Positions 39,189 to 47,452 of a DNA stretch of 52,782 nucleotides are shown in pieces. The first letter of the stretch is position 1. Each line of letters starts with the position of its first letter. The DNA is from Prochlorococcus sp. AG-363-P06 (GTDB lineage: Bacteria; Cyanobacteriota; Cyanobacteriia; PCC-6307; Cyanobiaceae), in assembly GCA_003280025.1 (NCBI GenBank), contig QCGD01000011.1, forward strand, positions 1-52,782, written 5' to 3'. A model generated the notes under the pieces. The model did no database searches. It worked only from the letters and a program-made list of their open reading frames with translations, and was not told where the DNA came from. The position numbers and the translations under genes are program-made.

Positions 39189-41249
39189 TCAGGCGGCTTT
39201 ATGATCGCTTTCCTTGAGAAATAACTTTAATTTATTTTTGATAATTGCTTCTGTATCTTCATGCTTCGATAGGGCTAGCAATGAGCAATAGCATGTTCCT
39301 TCCTTATCTGTCTCTAGTAAATGACCAATATGTATGTCTCTATTCATATTGCTGAATTTTAAAATTTCATGATCAATATCCATTATCTGAGAAATAATTC
39401 TTGTAATTACTAAGGATTGTTTGATCTCTGTGGTTAATCCAACTGTAGCTAATGCGCCTCTTACCGAATTCCTGGAAAATAAATCATATTCTTTTCTTGT
39501 GATTTCACTCCAGTCAATCTCATCTTTTATAAGTTCTTCAGCAATCAGTTCTAGTGAAGGGATATATTTTTCAAGACTAAAACTTTTTATTTTCATTTTT
39601 CTAGCTTTATCTTGCAGAAAAATCTCAGGAGTAGGCCAAAAGTTTTTTAATCTTTGGTAGGTATCTTTTTTCCTTTTTTCAATATCTTTATCTCCTAAGC
39701 TTGCAGGTTTATTCTTTTCTTTAGTATTTTTTTTGAAAGTCTCTGGTAGTAAATTTCCAAGACATGAATTCCATGCTCTTATATTGCTTGGAATTATTTT
39801 TCTACCTTCCCTTTTTTTTGTCCATATAAGTTCAACTTCTTTTTTATTTGATTCATACCAGTTGATAAGATTTTCTCTAAGTTTGGGCACTACGTCAGGT
39901 TGAGTAAATTCGTTCTCTTTTTTAATTGAATTCATCAATGATTTGCCGAGTTCAAAAGCAACAATCGGAGCAACTGCTTCTCCAATTTGGTGGAATCTAT
40001 GTGAAGGCCCTCCATAAAAATTGAAACCATCAGGAAAAGACTGAACTCTTGCCGCTTCTCTTACTGATAGGGTTCTATTCTGGTGAGGGTGAATATACCA
40101 GTAACCATCTTTTGACATATGTGCTGTTATTGTCAGACATGGTTCATTAGGTTTGAGAATATTGTATTTATCACCAAAACTCATTTTCTTATTTTGCTTT
40201 ACTTTCTTGCCTTCTCTAAAAGCTTTACTCGTAACTGAATATCTTCTTTGCTCTTCTGATAATTGAGAATATTTGACCCCGGTTGATCGCATTAATTTAA
40301 ATGTCTCAAGATCATCTTCTCTGACTCTTCTTATCAGATGATCGTGAATCATCCCATCATCAATTTCCAACCATTCCCTCATTAATTTCTGATAATCGGT
40401 TTTTGGTCCTTCATAGCTATATTCTTCATCCCACTTTTCATTCCACCCTCCTTTCAGGGGAGGGAGATCTGAAATCGCCTCGTCTAAGGTTACTGCCTTT
40501 TCGACAGAATCATATTTTGGTTTTGGCCATTTCATCGGAGCACATTCATTTATCTTTGTTCCGGAAATAAATAATCTTGGCCTTAGTTGAGGTACTCCAT
40601 ACTGCCATGCATATATCAATTTAGGATTTATGCGATATCCAGCTTTCTCAGCTCTATTAATTATTGATCTATAGATTTCCTGTTCACCTGCCTGCGCAAT
40701 GTCAGAAACATTTTCCATTAAAAAAGCTTTTGGTTTAACCTGCTCCACTATTGAAATGAATGATTCCCATAACTCTCTTCTGTCTTCATTTAGTTCCTGA
40801 TGTTTTGCAGAAACTTCTTCATTATGTTTTCTCCATCTGATATTTCGGGAGAAAGGCTGACATGGTGGTCCACCTGCAATAAGTGAAATTTCACCACACT
40901 TATTAAGTTGATCTGAGATTTCATCAATAACCTTTCTTTTGCTTAAATCACATTCATATGAACAGCCACCAAAATGATGTCTATGAGTCATTATTGAATC
41001 GTTTCTGATATCGCAAGCCAGTATTACATCAAAGTTTGCACGATGCAGCCCAAGGCTTAAACCACCGGCACCTGAAAAAAGGTCAACAGCAAAATGGGCT
41101 TCTTTCTTTATTGATCGAACTTTTGCTGCATAGTCAGGAAGTTCATCAAAACTGCATGAATCTATATGTTCCTCAAGTTCTGATGAAGGCCCCCTTACTG
41201 GACTTAATCTATGTGGATCAATTTTCCCTACTGCATTTTTATGAATCAT
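39189..41249 (-). CDS. DNA (cytosine-5-)-methyltransferase with long C-terminal extension
   Basis: A 686-residue protein. The C5-methyltransferase core spans about 50-445. Motif I is AVDLFSGAGGLSLG (54-67), the motif IV nucleophile Cys130 is in GGPPCQPFSRN, and motif VI is FLMENVSD (Glu179). QYGVPQLRPRLFISG and the motif IX-X block RVQSFPDGFNFYGG / QIGEAVAP are also present. The extra about 240 C-terminal residues carry no nuclease motif that I can see (WPTPEIFLQDKARK, SRNSVRGALATVGL) and are unassigned. It modifies cytosine in an unknown target. Its start overlaps the upstream stop (ATGA). It is richer in G+C than the flanking genome. Confidence 0.9.
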   Translation of the reverse strand: MIHKNAVGKIDPHRLSPVRGPSSELEEHIDSCSFDELPDYAAKVRSIKKEAHFAVDLFSGAGGLSLGLHRANFDVILACDIRNDSIMTHRHHFGGCSYECDLSKRKVIDEISDQLNKCGEISLIAGGPPCQPFSRNIRWRKHNEEVSAKHQELNEDRRELWESFISIVEQVKPKAFLMENVSDIAQAGEQEIYRSIINRAEKAGYRINPKLIYAWQYGVPQLRPRLFISGTKINECAPMKWPKPKYDSVEKAVTLDEAISDLPPLKGGWNEKWDEEYSYEGPKTDYQKLMREWLEIDDGMIHDHLIRRVREDDLETFKLMRSTGVKYSQLSEEQRRYSVTSKAFREGKKVKQNKKMSFGDKYNILKPNEPCLTITAHMSKDGYWYIHPHQNRTLSVREAARVQSFPDGFNFYGGPSHRFHQIGEAVAPIVAFELGKSLMNSIKKENEFTQPDVVPKLRENLINWYESNKKEVELIWTKKREGRKIIPSNIRAWNSCLGNLLPETFKKNTKEKNKPASLGDKDIEKRKKDTYQRLKNFWPTPEIFLQDKARKMKIKSFSLEKYIPSLELIAEELIKDEIDWSEITRKEYDLFSRNSVRGALATVGLTTEIKQSLVITRIISQIMDIDHEILKFSNMNRDIHIGHLLETDKEGTCYCSLLALSKHEDTEAIIKNKLKLFLKESDHKAA

Positions 41250-41959
41250 GCCACCTCTTCACTCTGAGTATCAATTAACTGTTTGATTTGTTCTTCACTT
41301 AAAAGGTCAAGACATATAGAACCTCCAAGGGAATTGAGTTTTCTTATTGCAATTCTTACTTTGCTATCTGGTAATTCAACTAGTTTTTCAGTAAGTATTT
41401 TGTTGATCTTTGGGATCAGGCCAAATTCTCGATCACTCAAACCAAGATGAAGTTCCTGACTGGTAAATAATTTTTTGACCAAGGAATAGTCAGAATGATC
41501 ATTCTCCATCATCCTGTCAGCGGCGAAAAAAAGTCTGGAAAAAGTATTTCTGCCATGTCCATTAATTGATGATGTTCCAAGGAATCTAAGTGATGGAACA
41601 TGTTTGCTGCCTGTCCCCACAGTAAATCCATCTTCTGGATCAACCGGAATATTACCTCTCCATCTAAGCCACGGAATATTTGGATATCTTATTACACAGA
41701 GCCAGTGCCAAATCCTCATATCAATAAGAATATGAGAAGGAAGAGATTTGAATGTTTTATGAACACACTCAACTAATCTTGCATCCAGGTTCGCACCAAC
41801 TACTTTCTCTAGAATAAGTTGATCTATAAGTGTTGAAAGATTTGTAAGATCAACCTTGCATTTTACTTCCTCTACACTTACAGAATCTGGATTCATTAAA
41901 GCAGAAATCAGTCCATTACTTATTAGAGGTGATTTGAGTCTATATAGTGTTTCGCTCAT
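41246..41959 (-). CDS. DUF6339-like protein
   Basis: A 237-residue soluble protein. The pattern YRLKSP at the start, SHILIDMRIWHWLCVIRY in the middle, GHGRNTFSRLFFAADRM, and LFTSQELHLGLSDREFG recalls the DUF6339 family found beside cytosine methyltransferases in defence-type operons. No catalytic motif is visible. It overlaps both neighbours by ATGA, so its amount is probably tied to the methyltransferase and the 343-residue protein. The name is by pattern only. Confidence 0.65.
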   Translation of the reverse strand: MSETLYRLKSPLISNGLISALMNPDSVSVEEVKCKVDLTNLSTLIDQLILEKVVGANLDARLVECVHKTFKSLPSHILIDMRIWHWLCVIRYPNIPWLRWRGNIPVDPEDGFTVGTGSKHVPSLRFLGTSSINGHGRNTFSRLFFAADRMMENDHSDYSLVKKLFTSQELHLGLSDREFGLIPKINKILTEKLVELPDSKVRIAIRKLNSLGGSICLDLLSEEQIKQLIDTQSEEVA

Positions 41960-42987
41960 GCAACCTCCTCTTTTTCAAGATCAGTGGGAATCTCTGATTC
42001 AAAACTGCAACCTCTCGCCATTATTTCTGCCAATTCCAAAATCTTCGTTTCCTGCTGGATTATTGAACTCATTTTGAGAATAAACTTCTGAAAAGACTCG
42101 GGTGATCTAAGTTCATTGGCAAGAGCAACAACCGCCTCATGTGGAGAGATATTTGTTTCAAGAAGATTTGTGGAAAATAAGGATAGAGTCTGAAGTTGTG
42201 ATGGTGGCAATTGCTCAACTATTTCTTCACTGCTCAGCTCACTGTTTATATTCAACATATTCTGGATGGAGTTCATAGAAATAGAAATAAGCATGGTCCA
42301 AACAGTGGAACATATTGAGGTGAAGATGATATCTCTCTGAAGGGAATTGATATCTTTCCTCAAGGCCTTACTCATGAGAAGTTTTTTTAGTGATGCAGTC
42401 ACCTCTGCATTCATCTCAATGACTGGAGGTTCACTGGGAATTAATCTCCACAACTGATCCTTACTTTCAGTCGGAAAGGATTGCCACTTTATGTTGAAGA
42501 TCGAGTCATTATTAGCTTCGGCGGTTGCAAAACGAATCGTATGAACCAGACTTCTCCCAATTATCTGACCCATTTCTGTGGCGTAGCCGCTCCGTGATTT
42601 TTCTCCAGCAAATTGTTCGGTTCTTACAAGAAGTGCCTCTGCTCTGACTTCTTCTCCATTTAAAAATGGGATATAGGAAGTCTCGGAAAAGAAGAATCCA
42701 CCATCTCCATCTTCCAAATCAATTATTTCTCTTCTACCTGTTGATCTGCTTATAAGACGACATATGAATTTAACGGGAGGCTTTTCCCTTTCTGTGGGAT
42801 GAAGTGTTTCCTCCCATTGCAATGGGGCTGTGAGAAGTATTTCAAGTTTTGTCTTTTCAAGTTTACCGTTGAACTTGAAAACAATTCCATTACTTACTTC
42901 CTGAATTACCTCTTCAGAAATACTGTCTGGAGCTGTTATTCGAAATGCTCCATCAAGATCGATTGTTTTCCAGGGTACAAAATGCAT
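41956..42987 (-). CDS. Unrecognised protein of MORC-modification operon, 343 aa
   Basis: Complete, soluble. The first half looks beta-rich (ITAPDSISEEVIQEVSNGIVF, LEILLTAPLQW, KFICRLISRSTGRREIIDL, FFFSETSYIPFLNGEEV), perhaps a jelly-roll or C2-like fold. The second half is helical (TASLKKLLMSKALRK, FTSICSTVWTMLISISM) with no enzyme motif. It lies 2 bases after the ATPase gene and overlaps the next by 4 bases, so it most likely forms a complex with those products. I do not recognise it. Confidence 0.7.
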   Translation of the reverse strand: MHFVPWKTIDLDGAFRITAPDSISEEVIQEVSNGIVFKFNGKLEKTKLEILLTAPLQWEETLHPTEREKPPVKFICRLISRSTGRREIIDLEDGDGGFFFSETSYIPFLNGEEVRAEALLVRTEQFAGEKSRSGYATEMGQIIGRSLVHTIRFATAEANNDSIFNIKWQSFPTESKDQLWRLIPSEPPVIEMNAEVTASLKKLLMSKALRKDINSLQRDIIFTSICSTVWTMLISISMNSIQNMLNINSELSSEEIVEQLPPSQLQTLSLFSTNLLETNISPHEAVVALANELRSPESFQKFILKMSSIIQQETKILELAEIMARGCSFESEIPTDLEKEEVA

Positions 42988-42989
42988 GA

Positions 42990-44954
42990 TTAACCCACCT
43001 TCCTGAAGCCTGCGATTTCAGGATTCACTCCTGATGGAGGTTTGACTATGCATTCAAAAGGAACTGACGAAAATTGGTTTTCAGCAGAGAATACAAATCT
43101 CCTTGAATCTGAGTCGTCATATGAAATATATTTTCCACTTCCCATAAGTCGCATATCGCTTATTCCCCACATTTCTCCGTGACCACTGTCTGCAATGCTC
43201 TGGAAAGATAAATTTACTTTTGCAGTTCTGTTTGATTCGCCTGATCGTACTAATTCGCCGGCTATTCTCCATCCATTGGCTTTTTTAATGAAGGAGCATT
43301 GATCTCTGTCTATAACAACTTCAAGTGCGGAACTTTTTGTCTTGGATGGACTTTTCTTGTCTGTAATTCCTCTCCCAAGATTAAGCATTCTTTTCAGCAT
43401 TTCTGGTCCTTCGTCCGGAGGCGCAATAAATGAGGTCAGCAAGTTCTGAATCAGAATCTGTCTGAGTTCATATCTGATTCCTCTCAATCTGTTGGCATGA
43501 CCTCTCCAGGTATAACTTTCTCTCAGTCTTCTTGTTGTAGGCAGCCAGTCATCATGAGTTACAGGTTCACCTGCCCGGAAATATTCTTCAGCGAATGAGT
43601 TGTTTTCCTTTCTCAACTCTGTCTTGTCAGATTCGGCAATCTCATTTAATGATGTGCCTACAAATGCAGCTGCACAATAGGAACCTCCATCACTTAACTT
43701 TGTACCTTCGGCATAATCTATAACCATCCCCGAACCTCTTATAAGAGCAATTGTTGAACGGCATGGCAGACATTCCTCTTTTGAAGAGACTCTTGTAACG
43801 CCAAGCCTGACAATACTTTTGAACTCATCATGCAGAAGGTCAGGATTGTCTGAGGGTTCTATTCTCGAAGGTATGGGAAACTCAATATCAATTGAGGAGC
43901 TGTCCCCAGGGAAGAGTGATTTATCATTTTCAAAAGGTTCAACTCTTCCACACTCGACGAATGGAGACCATATTTCATCTGCACGTGCTTCAGATATATA
44001 TTCAGCTGATTTCCCTTCTTCCCGAAATACTCTTGCTTTGACATCAAGTCTGTTCCAGCTGATTGCAGGCCAGAACCATTTTGATGCAGCTTTTGTGAAA
44101 TCTCTGCAGAGATCCTCGGCATCTCTTATCCCTAATGAACCGGTGTCATCGCGATCAGGTTCATGAAAAGCTGGGATCAAGAGAGTTGTTCCGCATTCAG
44201 TTTCATTATCGCGATTAAGAAGAATTTTTTCTGCATCTCTTTCTTTCATCCAAGTGGATTCTGCAACGGGAATCCCATCTTTTTCAGTTTCAGAACCCAT
44301 ATAGGCACCATCAAGCCATGCTTTACCATCCATTTCATGAGCGGGAATTTCGCTTCGTCCGAAAATTCTCAATTTCTTTTCGCCATTAATTTTTGATGAG
44401 AAAAGAACAGTGAATATTCTTGAATGCATCCAGCTGACTGCCTTCCCTAGGCCAAAGCTTCCTCCTAATCCAGATTCTTTCCCGGTTGAAAAATTCTGCA
44501 CACAGAGCTTTCGGAAATTTCCTTTCTCGTCCCAGTCATCACCTGTCAGTCCATCAGTTCCGTAATCACTGATTTTCAGACAGACCAGATCAGCTGATTT
44601 CATTGATTCAATGCCAGCCTTCAGGGTGAGAGCGGTTCCGCTTGAACCTTTCACTGATGAAAGATGAGGGATAAGAGTTGCACTGTTAATTGATTTAAGA
44701 AATTTCTCTTTTTTCTCTCCCTTGAGCACTATCAGATCAAAAAATATTTTCACCTTTTTATCCTTTCTCTGATCGAGACTGTTCTGACAGATTTCTCTGA
44801 CGAGTGTTTCCAGTAGTGATCGTTTTCTCTGTGATCCACCTGCTTCAAAGATTTCACTTGCAGCATTCCCCCCACTGGATCTACCTTGTCCAAGCGATGG
44901 AGTTCCAATCCATTTCAGTTGTGTCTTTGCTGTTTTCAAATCTCCTTTAGACAC
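42990..44954 (-). CDS. MORC-type GHKL ATPase
   Basis: A 654-residue protein with an N-terminal GHKL ATPase. The N-box is LVREICQNSLDQR (Glu54, Asn58, Asp61), the G1 box is KISDYGTDGL (Asp130, Gly132, Gly135), and the glycine-rich lid is SGLGGSFGLGKAV (161-173), followed by GTTLLIPAF. This is an Hsp90/MutL/MORC fold that dimerises on ATP. The C-terminal half is beta-rich and unnamed. MORC ATPases with methylases are known in prokaryotic modification operons, where they may remodel or clamp DNA. It is first in the operon. Start ATG at 44954. Confidence 0.85.
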   Translation of the reverse strand: MSKGDLKTAKTQLKWIGTPSLGQGRSSGGNAASEIFEAGGSQRKRSLLETLVREICQNSLDQRKDKKVKIFFDLIVLKGEKKEKFLKSINSATLIPHLSSVKGSSGTALTLKAGIESMKSADLVCLKISDYGTDGLTGDDWDEKGNFRKLCVQNFSTGKESGLGGSFGLGKAVSWMHSRIFTVLFSSKINGEKKLRIFGRSEIPAHEMDGKAWLDGAYMGSETEKDGIPVAESTWMKERDAEKILLNRDNETECGTTLLIPAFHEPDRDDTGSLGIRDAEDLCRDFTKAASKWFWPAISWNRLDVKARVFREEGKSAEYISEARADEIWSPFVECGRVEPFENDKSLFPGDSSSIDIEFPIPSRIEPSDNPDLLHDEFKSIVRLGVTRVSSKEECLPCRSTIALIRGSGMVIDYAEGTKLSDGGSYCAAAFVGTSLNEIAESDKTELRKENNSFAEEYFRAGEPVTHDDWLPTTRRLRESYTWRGHANRLRGIRYELRQILIQNLLTSFIAPPDEGPEMLKRMLNLGRGITDKKSPSKTKSSALEVVIDRDQCSFIKKANGWRIAGELVRSGESNRTAKVNLSFQSIADSGHGEMWGISDMRLMGSGKYISYDDSDSRRFVFSAENQFSSVPFECIVKPPSGVNPEIAGFRKVG

Positions 44955-45299
44955 TAATCAAAGCGTTAATAAATGATAGATGCCACGATCTGATTGTCAT
45001 CTCAAGGCTAGAGAATTGCAACATTTAGAAGTTCAATTCTTCTAGAAACTTTCTAATAAAATGCAGTGTTATATTTATTAAAAATTCTTATAATTAATTA
45101 TTAGGCAAAGTTCTAATTTTTAAAACCAATATAAAAACAGTCTACATTTGGGTAGATTTTTTAAAAAAAATCATTAAAATATATATAGACAAACCTGACT
45201 GTCAGAAAACCCCTCAAAATCGAGAACAGGATATAAATTCCCATATTAATTTTTAATAATTTTTATGGTGTTAATAAAAAATTAGTAAATCTATTTATC
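44955..45299. other. Divergent promoter region of the MORC operon
   Basis: About 345 bases between the minus-strand MORC operon and plus-strand small genes. Upstream of the ATPase start are nested inverted repeats (separate entry). No control-protein gene was seen. The rest is AT-rich. Confidence 0.5.
45008..45045. promoter_or_regulatory. Nested inverted repeats upstream of the MORC ATPase gene
   Basis: CTAGAGAATTG (45008-45018) and CAATTCTTCTAG (45034-45045) are inverted with a one-base indel. Inside, TAGAAG (45026-45031) and CTTCTA (45039-45044) form a second perfect dyad, so two alternative hairpins are possible. They lie 54-91 bases before the ATG, in a fitting place for an operator or an attenuator-like element. 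Confidence 0.45.
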
Positions 45300-45479
45300 A
45301 TGACAAAAGTCAACATAGAGTGGCAGGATCAGTTTGGGTTTTGGAGGCATTATCAAATGATGCACCACTTACCCAGTGCTTATAAAACTGCTAAGTTTAG
45401 ATCCAAAACAATGAAGAAAAGAATGCGTTTAACTGATGCAGAATCTGGCGGTTTATTGGATTTAATAGATGAAAGATAA
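45300..45479 (+). CDS. Small basic hypothetical protein, 59 aa
   Basis: ATG at 45300. Rich in His, Met, Lys and Trp (WQDQFGFWRHYQMMHHLPSAY, then FRSKTMKKRMRLTDAE). It ends LLDLIDER. Its end overlaps the next start by 11 bases. Could be a small nucleic-acid binding protein, but no motif supports it. Confidence 0.6.
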   Translation: MTKVNIEWQDQFGFWRHYQMMHHLPSAYKTAKFRSKTMKKRMRLTDAESGGLLDLIDER

Positions 45480-45699
45480 TAATTGGAGAGAGGAATACAA
45501 AGCCTTCACAACCAACAAAAAACATCTTGAATTACTTGAGAACGGACCAAAGAGTCTTGCTCAAGCTTGGATATTAGGTGCATTGTATTCCAGGTGGAAG
45601 AAGATAAAAGGAATCAAAGATCCTGAACCGCCTAACTGCCAATCTTCTTATAAAGAATTTCAATCCAGAATCCAAAAATTAAAACTAAATAATCAGTAA
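45469..45699 (+). CDS. Small hypothetical protein, 76 aa
   Basis: MKDNNWREEYKAFTTNKKHL, then GPKSLAQAWILGALYSRWKK and a basic end KLKLNNQ. Helical, soluble. It overlaps the previous gene by 11 bases in another frame, suggesting coupling. Unrecognised. Confidence 0.55.
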   Translation: MKDNNWREEYKAFTTNKKHLELLENGPKSLAQAWILGALYSRWKKIKGIKDPEPPNCQSSYKEFQSRIQKLKLNNQ

Positions 45700-45750
45700 A
45701 ATAACAGTTTCGAAAAGAGCTAAAAGTGAATTACAAATTAGAGGTGCAAA

Positions 45751-45984
45751 ATGACTTTAGATAGAGAAAGACCATCACACAAAATCACTTATATTGAGAG
45801 TGCAAGATTAAATCTCTCATTACATTATTCCAAACAAGACCTCAAAAAAAGATGGTGTGAAATCAGTCCAGATGAAAGAAGATCTATTAGAGAGGAGTGG
45901 GGAGAATATTTGAATCAATCTTATCCTTTTGAGGTTGGTAATGATGATGATTTTACCTTCTTAGATTGCTTCAAAAGTTGGTAA
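45751..45984 (+). CDS. Small hypothetical protein, 77 aa
   Basis: MTLDRERPSHKITYIESARL, LHYSKQDLKKRWCEISPDERR, then EEWGEYLNQSYPF and an acidic end with FLDCFKSW. The R/K-W-x-x-I-S-P-D-E-R pattern recalls small host-factor-like or HMG-like folds, but too weakly to name. It is about 50 bases after the previous gene. Confidence 0.55.
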   Translation: MTLDRERPSHKITYIESARLNLSLHYSKQDLKKRWCEISPDERRSIREEWGEYLNQSYPFEVGNDDDFTFLDCFKSW

Positions 45985-46157
45985 TTAAGAATCAAAAAAT
46001 TATCATCACAATTATTAATTCTTTTTTTATTTTTGGATCTGAAAAATAACAACATTTATAGTTTTTATTTTGGCAAAATCTAATCCTAAAGAAAATAAAA
46101 ATTATAATAAACCGTTTAACAAGTATTATAGGGGAAGGGTAATACTAAAAATTTAAA

Positions 46158-46757
46158 ATGGTTAAGCCTCTAATATTAAGTAAAGACAAAAAAGATTCAA
46201 TCTTTCAAATAAAAAAAATTGAAAGAAAAAAGTTATATGGTTATCGAAAAAGATTAGCTATTGATGAAAATAATGAAGAATGTAAAAGAGCTTCACTTAC
46301 TGAAGACGGTCAAATATTAATTAAGTCAGGAATGACTTCCCAAGGTTGGTATATTGATGGAGGCAAACAAATTGAATCAAATGAAATAGGAGCTATTGAT
46401 GAAAATAATAATGAATTATCTTTGATTCCCTCAACTCTAGGGAACAACCAAAACCTAAAAGGTCCGATAAGTCCAACAGAACTTCTTGATCTCTCTGTAA
46501 CGACAGTATATTCCATATTGCCTGATGAAATATCTAAAGATTTAGAAAATTCTCTCGATGAAGGTGAAATTTGGAAATGTAATTTTAATTTCAGAGCTGA
46601 CTATAGAATGGAAACTTGTTTTATTTTAAAAAATGATACTGGATATTTTGCAATAGTTGGTATTCCAAATGAGGTAAAAATGCTATCTCCTAATGCCGCC
46701 CCTCCAGAAGATGAGGATGCTGATGAGGATGATGAATTAGACTTCGAAATGTTTTAA
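46158..46757 (+). CDS. Unrecognised 199-aa protein with SSB-like acidic C-terminal tail
   Basis: The body (about 1-180) is beta-rich (FQIKKIERKKLYGYRKRLAID, KSGMTSQGWYIDGGKQIESNEI). The last 17 residues (PEDEDADEDDELDFEMF) have 11 acidic residues and end in Phe, the design of the C-terminal tip of single-stranded DNA-binding proteins, which recruits nucleases and helicases. No OB-fold can be proven by eye and no Ku motif is seen. It is first of four close genes, 2 bases before the next, with a ligase and a nuclease/helicase. A role as ssDNA or end-binding factor is inference. Confidence 0.7.
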   Translation: MVKPLILSKDKKDSIFQIKKIERKKLYGYRKRLAIDENNEECKRASLTEDGQILIKSGMTSQGWYIDGGKQIESNEIGAIDENNNELSLIPSTLGNNQNLKGPISPTELLDLSVTTVYSILPDEISKDLENSLDEGEIWKCNFNFRADYRMETCFILKNDTGYFAIVGIPNEVKMLSPNAAPPEDEDADEDDELDFEMF

Positions 46758-46759
46758 AA

Positions 46760-47452
46760 ATGAGAAAGATACATATTTCAGATTCAAATTCAAAAAATAC
46801 ATTTGTGCATTTTGCACCAATAAAAGCACCTTCAAATCCAGTTAGAGCTTTTGGCAAAGAAAAGGTCTTTTCAAAAAGGCTTTTGCTTTCTGGAGAAAAT
46901 AGTGATTATGATAGTTTATCATCTAAATATAAAGATAAATTACCTCAAATTTTACTAGAGGAAGACCCTGAATTAGATTTGGAGTTAATTGGTAGACCTA
47001 TTGAAAAAACGAACACGGTTTTCATAAATAAAGAAAATGAAATCATGAAATTAGCTCCAAATTGGATTGAATTAATATTTGATAAAGATGGTAACGAAAA
47101 AGACAGAAGAATCCCAGAAGATAAGTTGTCAAATATAAATGATGAACTACCCATAAGATTTACAAAATTTAAATTAAAAAGAGAAGATGCGGTAAGGAAA
47201 TTTGTTTTTACTAGAACTCTCCAACTTTGGCACTCAGATGGCTTAACTTTTGAATTTCTTTTTAATATTGCTAAGGAATTAGATGAAAATAATGAAATGA
47301 TGCTTGTTGGGAGTGGAGAGAAAGGAAGAGATCCCCTAATTTTCCAAAACAATGGATTACCTTGGAGAGCATTTCTTGAGGGACGTGTTCAAGATGATTC
47401 ATATGCACTTTTAATGCGTTTATCTAACTTGGAACTCAAATCAATAAGTTAA
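46760..47452 (+). CDS. Unrecognised 230-aa protein of ligase-helicase operon
   Basis: Soluble. Visible blocks are NTFVHFAPIKAPSNPVRAFGKEKVFSKR (split by a turn), the acidic EEDPELDLELIGRPIEK, FKLKREDAVRKFVFTRTLQLW and GEKGRDPLIFQNNGLPWRAFLEG. No nuclease, polymerase or phosphoesterase signature of LigD-type NHEJ proteins was found. It starts 2 bases after the 199-residue gene and overlaps the ligase start by one base (TAATG), so it is translated with both. Confidence 0.7.
   Translation: MRKIHISDSNSKNTFVHFAPIKAPSNPVRAFGKEKVFSKRLLLSGENSDYDSLSSKYKDKLPQILLEEDPELDLELIGRPIEKTNTVFINKENEIMKLAPNWIELIFDKDGNEKDRRIPEDKLSNINDELPIRFTKFKLKREDAVRKFVFTRTLQLWHSDGLTFEFLFNIAKELDENNEMMLVGSGEKGRDPLIFQNNGLPWRAFLEGRVQDDSYALLMRLSNLELKSIS

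Noticed and set aside
43859-44396. Open frames on both strands within the MORC ATPase gene
   Set aside because: They are by-products of the higher G+C coding sequence. The ATPase frame has clear motifs throughout.
45195-45205. CTGACTGTCAG palindrome upstream of the small genes
   Set aside because: 5-bp arms are expected by chance in a window of this size.
46158-46757. Ku-like protein as partner of the ATP-dependent ligase
   Set aside because: The neighbourhood is suggestive, but none of the Ku core features could be recognised by eye.
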